A stretch of 64,000 nucleotides of DNA from the NCBI GenBank assembly GCA_951213105.1, contig OX578153.1, forward strand, positions 55,862,020 to 55,926,019, read 5' to 3'. Below, piece by piece: positions 23,401 through 35,400 of the stretch. The notes beneath the pieces were generated by a model. That model did no database searches and was not told the DNA's origin. It worked only from the letters and a program-made list of their open reading frames with translations. Position numbers and translations under genes: made by a program. The stretch is from Amaurobius ferox. Lineage: Eukaryota > Arthropoda > Arachnida > Araneae > Amaurobiidae. Each line of letters starts with the position of its first letter. Positions within the stretch are counted from its first letter, which is position 1.

Positions 23401-26400
23401 AATAAAAACTTCTTACATATTGATCAGTATTCCACCAGTTGTTGATGTACAAAAAATTTGCCCACCAAAGTTCTCTGCACTGTCTAAGAGGAGGATTCAA
23501 AGACGAGTTCCATATTGGCCCGGAGTCTATAAGAGGCATGGCAAAGAAGAGGGCGAACGTCAGTCCTATAGCTGGAGTCATCCTAATAAAACAAATCAAA
23601 TATTTTATTCATCCAATGAATGAGCCAATACGAGACATGAGACTGTCATTTTTAGGTTGCCTGCTGTCAACTCGCTCAATAGAATCGCAATTCTATCCAA
23701 TAAAGCGTTAAACGTATAGACCTGAGTTTAAGATTTTGCGCTATGTTCAATAGGAAATCCAAATGGAATATTTTAAACACATTCTATTCACACATTTATA
23801 TAATTCCTGAAGTATTTTAATTAAGACTTGGAATTTCAAATTTCTTCCCAATAGATAAATTAAATTGTATGGTAACGCGTCAATTTAGCAAAAATATTTA
23901 AATGTAATAAAGACACTCAAATCTGACAAATTAAAATGTCTAATAATAACTCCGTTTATGGCGTACTTAAAATTACAAATCCAGAGTGCTTTTGGACGTC
24001 ACTACGTTCGTCATCAGTGGTAAAATATATTGAGTGACGAACATAAGCTCTTATATACAATCCACAATAGTGAGACAAGATTTGCATATTGGTCTTTTAA
24101 AAAGATCAATATGCAAATCTTTTAAAAATATCAATATGTAAATATTTCCTCACGGTTGTGGGCTGTGCATAAGAGCTCATAATCGTCATACAACAATTTA
24201 CTTTGCCACTGATGAAGGTCGCAATGACGTCAGAAAGCGCTCTGGATTTATAATTTTAAGTGCGTCATAAATGTTGTTATTATTAATGACATTTTAATTC
24301 CCCAAGTTTGCTTGCATTTTATTTTAAAGGTGAAATGAATTTAACAAAATAATCTTTAATGATTATGGTCCAGTAATACTCACCTCCAGTACTTGTGTAT
24401 GAAAAATATTAATATATTCAGTTTTCCGCCAGTTTTCTCCAACTGCCTCCAAGTAGTGTAGACCAGCAAAAATCCACTTTAAATAATAGAAACGTTCAGT
24501 AAATTGGATGTAGTAACTATATGTATTTTAACATCAAACATTAACTTTAAAAACTAATTCTTCCTGAACTTAGAAGAAATTTCAGCAGATATGACAGACA
24601 GCGAGCAGACAGCGTATTGCCAAAAAGTGAAATGCCCGGCTGTATTACATTCTAAAGATGACTAGTCGCATTTAAGCATGTTAACCTCATTTTAACCTGT
24701 TAAAACTTGAAAAATATAATACACCCAATCTATTCCTCAGCAGACTTTCTGTTTCTAGTCATATCAGTTTGACAAAATTAACTAAACAAAATTTTTATGA
24801 AAATTTTCTTGTTCAGTGCTTTTGAGGATGAATATTTAATGTATCAGTACTTGAAATTTTGGAACAACCAGAATCGGAGAAATTCCTTAATGAGATTTTA
24901 GTTGCAAATAATATGCCAATTACTAAACTCTATAAACAGGTGGGTCCTAGTCATTAATTTATTCAATTTCTTTGACTACTTTAGTAAGTCCCCCCCCCAC
25001 ACACACACACAGTCACATATTAAATACTCTAGTATACCAAGACTTTTCTTAATTTAGATGATATTTTGGTATAGGTCAGTGTCACTGTAACTGATTTAAC
25101 AATCAATACAAAATTTGTGGCTTCTTTATACCAGGAAACATTTACTAAAAATGACAAAATAAAACTTTACGCTTTAAAATATTTATTATTTATGTCTATT
25201 ACATAGCAACTTTAAAAAAAATCTTACTGTGAATATTGTTATATGAATAATAATATTAATAGCAATATATATTAATATTAATATATGATTTCTTGCTCTA
25301 ATTTTATTTTAAAATTTTACGGAACGCAGTTGGACAAGATGTAATTAATGATTTAGTAAAAAGTTAAATATTATCAAAATGTTAAAGCTAGAATATTTTC
25401 TGCTTATAAACAATACTAAATAACTAATAGACTAAATGCATACTATTTATATTTTATTAATCAACCATAATTTCAAAAAATGCAATACATTTTGTAAATG
25501 ACGTAGCATGCTACTGTAACTGATGTAACAGTATCAGTTTCTTATGATGTTAGTTATATTTGTAGTGCATTTTTATTCCTTGATATTGTTATACAAAATC
25601 TAATGTTTTTTACTAACACACATGAATATTTTATTATATTTTTAATTAAATCATAAAAATATAGATTTCTAGCTAGCTGATCATATAAAAATGAGACTTC
25701 TATGTGGAACTGACCTATGGCAAACCGTTGGAGAAGTTGTAGCAGGAACGCAATCAAGTCAGTACCATTGCCGAAGTCGTACGATTTCGAAACTACTGTA
25801 ATCCCTCAATTATCGCAGTCCCAATTAACGTGCTTCTCAAATTATTATGGTTTATAAATTACCACAAATTCAAATAGCGTGCCCTAAAATTCAGTTATCA
25901 CAATATTTTGAACATTACGCAATGAACATCACGCATGTACTTGTGTGCATGTATGCGTGTATGCATATGCTTGTGTCCGTGTATGCATGTGCTTGTGTGC
26001 ATATAATTGTGTACGTGTATGCATGCGCTTGTGTGCATATATTTGTGTACGTGTATGCATGCGCTTGTGTGCATATATTTGTGTACGTGTATGCATGCGC
26101 TTGTGTGCGTGTATGCATGTGAATGTGTTTGTAGTGTATACATATGCATGTGAATACATTGTCCATTCTATATGTTATATATGTGAAGTTTGCAATACAT
26201 TGAAGTAAATCTCCGCAAAAAAACGCATTCTTATATTTATATGGCTTTTAAACTTCTCAAAATAAAATCACCTCACCTCATGAAGAAAAATGATCCAACA
26301 GGTACAGTAAAATTTTCAATAACTGCTACTGGCAAATAACCATTGAATTGCTCTTCAAATCCTAATAGGTGACCTAAATAAAAGACATTTTTTGTAGAAA

Positions 26401-29400
26401 GTGGTTTTAAAAATGAATGGCATACTCAAAATTTGTCAAATAAGGACAATTTTTCATTACTAAATACTACTATAAAATGCAGTAGACTATCTTAATATAT
26501 ATGATAATTAAACGTTTAAAGTATTTTATCTGCATCTAAAACAGATGTTTAAATTGCTAGGTCTAACATTTTAATTTGGATAGTTCGCCCTTATTAACCC
26601 GAGTGCCTCATATAAAAGGGAAAATGTGAAAAGACGTACGTCTCTTAACGAAATTTCTCCTTATCTACGTTGGCAAAATTTCTGTGAACTCTTTTCTGAC
26701 AGTAAGGCAGAGAAAATAAATAATGAAGATACAATTTTCCTCTTAAACTTGACATTTAAACAACGGTAATCGTAAAACTTCTTTCAAAGTTATTACCGTT
26801 CATCTGCACTGGATAGGCGATGAGATAACAACCGGTCACAAAACACATTAAAACAAAGATTTTAGAATTTTCATAATATAGCTATTACCTCGAACCATCA
26901 ACGACGTAACACATTATTTAAACCCCGCCCAACACAGACAAAATTCTAAGCTCTCAGGATTACAATGAATTGACATCTACCCTATTTCTAACCATTTACT
27001 TCATTTCATTGTAATTTTGACCACTTATAATTTTATCAACGGCGATCAAGGCAAAAATAATTTCTCACATCGTTTACAAGTTCGAAATAAATAGTTTTAC
27101 AGGGAAAATTCTAAAACTTTAGTATTAAAGAGTTTTGCGGTCGATGATCTTACCATCGTCATTCTCACACTGACGAGTGGCAATAGGCGTGAAACAATTA
27201 TCCACGACTGGTAAAGAAATGATAATTTGTACACTTTCTTGCTTATATGCAATTTCCAGATATAGATAAGTCGCTTCAGTGTATTCATAATTATGGATTA
27301 ATAAAATGTAAATACATGGATACACATGTATGTACATGTTGGTGGCAGGGGAAGGAGGGTATGGTCCCTGTGGATGCCTCTCCCACTGGGTTCCGGTCTA
27401 AATTGGGTGAATAAAAAGAAAGTTATGGAGATTATCACGGAGGGCGCGGTAGCCCAGTGGTTAGCGTGCGGGAGTTGCACTCGATAGGCCCGGATTCGAT
27501 TCCCGCCACTGCCAAAACTGCCACCGTGTTCACGCGGAGTACGATCACGTTAAACATGTGGGTCCGTAAGTCCTTCCGAGAGGTTAGTGGTAGGGGAAGG
27601 AGGGTACGATCCCTGTGGATGCCTCTCCCACTGGGCTCCGGTCTAAATTGGGTGAATAAAAAGAAAGATATGGAGATTATCGCGGAAGGCGCGGTAGCCC
27701 AGTGGTTAGCGCGCGGGAATTGCACTCTGAAGGCCCGGGTTCGATTCCCGCCACTGCCAAAACTGCCGCCGTGTTCACACGAAGTACGATCACGTTAAAC
27801 ATGTGGGTCCGTAAATCCTTCCGAGAGGTTGGTGATAGGGAAAGGAGGGTACGGTCCCTGTGGATGCCTCCCTGTGGATGTGTTCCATACTGGGTTTCGG
27901 TCTAAATTGGGTGGCACTTCCTGGCCGTCCAAATAGTTACCTTACACCTTTCTGGTAGGTCGGAGGGTATGGGTCTCAACAACAACTGCACGGGGTTATG
28001 GCGCCAGCGAGTTTGCTACGGTCAGAATTTTCAAGGGTAGTGAACAGGCTGGTCCCCGAAGGCGGCTAGTGAATTAATAAAATGTAAATACATGTATACA
28101 TTTTAAAACTGTATACTATATACACTGTAAATTAAAACGGTAATATTGTAAATAACAGCTTTGCCACAGACTCACAATTCAGTATTTCAAAATGGCGAAT
28201 GCTCGTTGCCGCAAATAGAATTGATGTTTGTTGCCACCACACGTCTCAGAAATCAAAGTTACGAAAAGTATGAAAAAAAAATTTAAATATTCGAAGAAAC
28301 GTACGAGTTTAAAAAAGGCTTAATTCTCAAGTCTTGAAGATTTCTGGGATCTAAATTTCGCAATATGTACCATGTCAGGATCACAGGACAGAAACATCTT
28401 AATACTTACGGTACTTAAGGTACTTCCAGGTGTCTGTATAAAAGTATGTGTGTCCGAGGAGGATCCAGGTTGCGGACAGAAACCGAATCCCATTGAAACA
28501 TCCAAGACAGCCTCCACTGCCGCTTCCACAAAACAAATTCTCGGTATTGGTTAAGAGTGAAAAGGCTTTTGGAATCCTCAACAGCACATCTGCAAATGAA
28601 GCTAATTCATTAGGGAGTCTATGATGACATATAGTAGGTACACTTAATTTCTGGCGGAAACATTAAGCATTTTTTTATTCTGCACACTTATTTGATACAG
28701 TCATACGCATTTTCGGGAAAGCAGGAAGTGACATCTCCTGAATAGTGAATGGAAATGAACACTGAACGCCCCAATCACCTCTGGAATTCGATGTTAAATC
28801 CATATTAATCCTTATCTAAGCGCTGCATATAGCCGATCTTTAAAAATATTATGTTTCCAGTAAATTTGCTGAAGTGGAAATTAAAAAATGCCTGAAAATC
28901 TGTAGTACCCCTTATCTCCTCCTGGAATTTAATGCTAAATTCATATCAATCATCATCTAAAATCTATCTACTGCCAATCTTGAAAAATAGAAGTTTCCAG
29001 TAAATTTCTTGAATTTTAAATTAAAAAATGCCTAAAAATCTTTGGTGCCCCCTATCTCCTCCTGGAATTTAATGCTAAAATTATATCAATCATCATCTAA
29101 AATCTATCTACTGCCAATCTTGGAAAATAGATGTTTCCAGTAAATTTCTTGAACTGGAAATTAAAAAATGCATGAAAATCTTTAGTGTCCCTAACTCCTC
29201 CTGGAATTTAATGCTGAAATCATATCAATCATCATCAAAGCTATCTACTGTCAATCTTGAAAAAATAGATGTTTCCAGGAAATTTCTTGAATCAAAAGTG
29301 AAAAACGTCTTGGAAACCTTTAGTACTTCTCCCCTTCCCCCACTTTTATCTCCTTTGAAATGTAATGCTGCTAAATTTATATCAGTCATCATATAAGCTT

Positions 29401-32400
29401 TATCTATAGCCAGTCCTGAAAATTAGATGTTTCCAGGAAATTTCTTAAACTAGAAGTAAAATAAGTTAGAAATAGAAATATTTAGTAAAGGTATACGACC
29501 CAAGAAAATATTAGTATACGACACATAACATGAAAACGGTAAATAGCATAATTATTACGACGAAACATAACTCTTACTAACAAAAATATTGTTATACGGC
29601 TCCTTATCAAAATATAATTACTATACAACCCCTAAACCCTCCTAACAAACTGCAAATTCTATATGACCCTTCAAATCATTACTATACGACTTCCGAACAA
29701 AGCATAATTACTATACGACTGCCGAATAAAACATTACTATAAACCTCCATAAAAAAAAACTATTATACAATTCCGTCGCAATACTCAATTACTTGACGAT
29801 CCCCCACAAAACCCCCTGAACAATCGCAAATCCTATACAACCCTTTCAAAAGAACAACTATCACACGAGCAGTGAAACCCTCTATATTTTGTATGAGGAA
29901 TATTAAATTAATAATTCCCAAAAGGCAATATAGTCCGGCCAGTAGATACATTGTACCTTGCAAAAGGTAGAGTAGAAGATTTTTTTTTTGCATTTGTATA
30001 TATTGATGCCAACATGAAAAAACAGAGTTACTCAGCATGGCCGACCACGGGAGAACTTTTGGCGACCGAAAAACCACGAAATTTTACGACTTTTTTTGGT
30101 TTTTTAAAAATATCTCAGAAACTATAGACTTTTGCGATTCTTTTTCAATATAAAATTTAAAGAAAATTAAATTTCCTACAATTTTTACTGTTACAACTAT
30201 TTTATAGCACGAATAGTAAGCGATCTACATCTTCTTAAAATCTAACATTTTTCTCAACTTAGTAAAAAAACGCATTAACACCCCTTGCCCACCTGACCCC
30301 ACAGTCACAATTCTCTCCCTCGCATTTCGCAGACGACTCGATCAGACCCCAATAACATCACATGTTCATATTGTACAACTGCAACATATATTATACTTCA
30401 ATACATTTTATTCTGATGTTCTACCTACACACAAGCGATATTTGAATATGAATGAATAAATATGGGGATGGTAATAAGCGAAATAATAGTAAAGCATTAA
30501 TAAGCAAAAACTCAAGATGTTGGGTGTTGTAATTCAACTAATTTTCTAGGTATAATACATTAACAAAATGAATAATAATACCAATGCACCAAATTAAATT
30601 TAAATAATCTCCACAAATGGCCAAACTTGTTTGAAGTACAAAAACAAATAATTATCTTCAAAAACACAAATTGCAGAAAAAAAGCTGGTGGAGTAAGTCA
30701 TCTTCCTCTTAGTATCATCCAAAGATGAAATTGGCACGGCATTGTCACACCCCATGCCACTGCAGTGCTTGCACATGCTGGAGCATTTCAAACTTGCCTT
30801 GTGACAAGAGCAGGATCCACTACACCCTTTCTTGCAAGCGCAAGACACACTCTTCAGAAGATTCTCAGGTGCTGAATTTCTTTGTGTCGACAGGCAATAG
30901 ACCTTCCATGCTGCACGCCCAACCTCATTCCTCCAGGTTGATGCCATTGCCTAACCAGCTTTGAACTTGGTAGTAGCACCTGTAGGAATGGTAGCTTGCA
31001 GCATCGCAAGTAGGTGGTAGTCGTGCAAGATTTATTTTTCTATTAGAGACTGATTTTGCAAACAGATTAAATCATAAAGTGTTCAAGGATTGATCGGAAT
31101 GGATGTCGCCTGTGTATAATGTTTTCAGAATTTCTTCTCCAGCTGCAGCTATGTCATCTTGACTGCAGAGTGGATCCATGAATGTTTTAGTGACTTTCTT
31201 CACTTCAGGCGATTTGTTGACAATTTTGCACAATTAAATTTTGTCTTGACCAAAGATGCCTGTTGTGGAATCACATCCACTAAATGCATGGATGAACAGG
31301 ATATTGCCTGGGTCGAACTTAAATGATATAGTTGAAAATAACACATTGCCAGCATTCCCTCTCCGAGGCTCAAGAAAGAATAAGTTGCTGAATGACTGGC
31401 CTAACCCTGTCATCAGCACTAGCAGATCGATATCCTCCCCAACTACGATCACACTTTCAAGTTCCTTTGCCTTCAAAATGGCAGTGTTTACGATCAGTAA
31501 ATCAGCGTCCTCTTGAGCATGCGTGACTTCAATATCACACTCTTTAAAATTGGCTTTCAGAAGTTCGATCAGACGACTTTTGTTTTGATCATTTGCCAAA
31601 ATTTTTTCTTGGGCAACTTGGTTGATCGTAATCTCTTCAAAGATTACTTCAGGGGAACGGTGCATCCTCATACGCCGCAATCGCTCAGATCTTTTGGTGC
31701 CAGTACGCGCAGGATACCCATCAAATACAACTACAACTCGCGATCCATAATGTCTCTTAAGAAATGAAGAATAATGCTTAGTTATGGTAGCAAAGGAAGC
31801 ATTGTGAGGCCAAATAACTTTGTGTAGGAGGTATCCTCCATCTATAACAGCAAACTGCTTCTTCCCTGCAATTTCTTTGCAATCGACTGGGGTGAAAGCC
31901 TTGTATAATGAAGACTTTGTACCTTTCCGCATGCCTTCTTCGGAGAAAAGCCATGTCGGGTATGGTGCAAGTTCATAAGTAAAATACATTTTTAAGTCTT
32001 CACCAGAATGAGTCGAAAGACAATCTTTGATAAAGTGTCAGCGGATCAATAGCAATTACTTTGAGGGTTCCTGCTTTAATACTGCTGACAACAGATGCAA
32101 GGGTTACAACTTTGTCTTTCCTCTTGAAAGTCACATTTTTAAAATTTCCATGAGCGACCATTTTCACAACCCTTTCCATACCAACCTCTTAGGCCAAATG
32201 ACAGTTTACATCTGCTCCTCCAACAATACCACTACTTAATGACATTATGGCATCAATGTCTTGAGAAAGCCACTCTCGCAGTCAAATTAAGTCACTTCTG
32301 TCTCTGTCGATACGAGAGCTTCGCATGTCCAAATGCTGCTCTGATGTTTCATAATGTACATCACAGAATTGTTCAATTTCATCAAACATTTTGCATGAAT

Positions 32401-35400
32401 ATCATTGCCAAAGTCCATTTTGCCAAAACACCGTCTGAAAATCCTCTCTCACGTGTAACCCCTCCACCAGGCTTTCATATTCCGCGTAAGTGTCTGTTGA
32501 ATGGTCTGGTCAGACGAAATTCCACACCAGTACTTATTGGAGCGTCTTATGGTCCCTTTAGTGGAGAAGTCGTGAAATTCAGTTGGGTCCATTAATTTTT
32601 CTAGTTTCAACATGTCTTGAAAGTAGAGGTGCGCACTTTTGGCGTATAAGAAATGGCTAGCTGCATGGAAAAATGGTAGTGCTTTTTGAATGGAGTCAAG
32701 ATGAAGCTTCCAGTTACCTGTACTCTCAGCCTCTATGAACAGTTTGTGGAGTGTTATACGAAAATATTGAGCCCATAATTTTGCTGTGGGTTTCTTAACA
32801 TTCGAGCACACACAAGGCTTGTCTAAATTTTGCAGCAATACCCATTAGACAGGCATTATTGGTGCAGGTTGTGAGTAATATGGCTCGATTACAAGTGTTA
32901 ATCGCATCTGCCAGTTCATAACGCTCACCATCAGTAACCTCAATTGTATCCCATACCAGAGAAGCCAACACGGAATGCGTCAATAAATGTGCTCGCACAG
33001 CCCGAGAGTATGCGTGTCCTGTCATAATTTTGTCTACACTATTATCAGCGTAGATAGTAGTTACTGTAGATAATAGTTGCTGTAGATAACAGTAGATAAC
33101 AGTTGCTGTAAACCACTGCCAGCCATTATTGTGCCAATGGCTCCCCTGAATGACATTGCAAGGTGGAAACCTCCAAGTCTCACGGTGACGTTATTCAACT
33201 TAGGATGGCCATTAGCAACAATATCCCTTGCTTTTAGATACAGCGGTTGGTCACATGTCACGAAACACATCTTTTGACTGAGTTGTTTGCATTTTTCTGA
33301 TGCCATTGCAAGTGATGTGTATATGGTGTCGAACTGAGATAGAGGATAATTGATGAATGGAAGGCAGATTACCCTTGAAAGGTCGTATTCCTCATAGGCT
33401 ATTACCTGTTCCATGAAACTATTCCATACAGGAGCACTTGGAACTTGTATCCATTTACTGTAAAGCCATACTAGAACAGTGGTTAATGGTACCATTTCAT
33501 TCGAAATCGAATTAAGCTTCTGTAAATCATCAACCGTCACATTTTGTAATCCCCTGCTTCTTCCAAACGTCTGCAGTTGCACATGTCCTGCTTTGACAGT
33601 TTCAGCTGTTGATGATTCTGCGAGACGCGTTATACTCTTATCAGGAAACAGTGCATGGTGTGGGGTCACACACACATGATCCCTCCCATTGCGTGGAATG
33701 CTCCAGTACCATCAAGCGTCATGACATTAAAATCGGCATTGTCGAATACGAATTGACAAAATGCTTCTACTCGCACTTGTGGCTTCTGAGGCTGAAGGAC
33801 GGCGGACGTTTCAAGGAGGGAAGCTTCGTAGTAGGAAACTGAAAATCCAAGTGCGATAAGATTTTTTATGAGGTGTTTGGAACCAAACTTTCCGTACAGA
33901 TACTTACTGATTCCTGTAAGAAGTGACGACATAAAAGATAGTGGCCTTACTACATTAATAACAGAATGTGACAAAGCTATACATGTTTTTTTCAAATTAT
34001 TCAGTGAACCTCTTTTGTGCTTCAGTATGATGGATTCCATCAGCAGTTTCAGTGAATCAGGAATGACTGATTCAACGTCATCCAAGAAGTTGTTACGCGG
34101 GATACTCTTTAGTATTGTACACTTGTGACCTTATATCTGACAAAATTATATCTACAGCTTCTTTGACAGCACGTAGTCTTTGTTGAGGATCAGAGTCCTC
34201 GTTACTGTGCCAATTGTCATTAAGTATTTTGTAGCCAGCATTTCGGAAGCAAACAACGGCTTTCTTGTTGGCAGTTTCGGCTACTAAGGCATCTTCTCCA
34301 TATTTTTTGTAAAGACGTGATTTAACTGTTCTGATGTCAGGACGAAAATCTCCCTCTATTTGATTCATGAAATCTTCAATGAAAAATTGGCATTCCTCTG
34401 AGTCGTTTCCAAGGTAGGAGTAAATTGATTCCATTGCCTCATCAATGTTACTTGTAGGATTGTACCCTCGTTTCATTGCACTTTTAGGCCTCTCGTACAG
34501 TTTTCTATGGCAAAACTTGTGATACCACGCATTCACAGCAACTAAGTCTTTCACATTTCTGATCCGATCTAACAACTTTTTTCCCCACTCATCCGCATGA
34601 TTTCGGTTGCAGTTATAATCGTTTCTTTCACACCAAGTTTCATGACTTGATGGATCAAATTCCTTTCGTACTCAGGAAGTCGATCCTGTTTTTTGAAAAA
34701 ATCTTCAGCTATTCCCTCTCCACACAAAAAGCACTGTTCTTTAAAACTGAACCATTCAGTTCTTTGTCGAAGAGATAGAGCCACAACCTTTGGACCAGCT
34801 ATATCACCACTTGCACGATGGCGTACATAGCTACAATCATTCGCTCATTGATGTATGCTTTATAGCAGGCACTGTGAATTCTCACTTGTTTCAGGTCCTT
34901 CAGAAAACAGATGCTCTTCAATCTGTCACTTGTCACTGCATTTTTGAAGATCTTTTACACCTTTCTCTTTCACAATCTTTGTTTCACCTTCACTCAAACT
35001 GATTTCACAAATGAAATAAGCACTAGAGTCAGCCGCACTCATGTTCCAGAAAGAACTTATAATTAAAAGCACCTAAACTGAAGTAGCACATACGCTCTCA
35101 CGAACTCAACTGACAAACATCAGCAGATATATCTGGATATGTGAAGGGTGAGAAACCAGTTGATTATCTTGCTTTCAGCTGTGAAGCAGACTCCATTCCT
35201 CAAGGCCACCTCCAACCGGCGACGTTTCGCCTCTCCCTACCCCCCCCCCCTCACCTTTTCATGCATCCAATATTTTACGCATCAACAATATAAGCAAAAG
35301 AAATGTTGTGCATTTGGAGGATAAGTAAATAGAAATTAAGAGTAAAATAAAACCGATTTTTATTTTGAATTTTATCAAATTGAGAAAAAATTGTTAACTT

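Noticed and set aside
25847..26208. Several ORFs of 76-91 codons on both strands
   Set aside because: They are translations of the 34-bp minisatellite.
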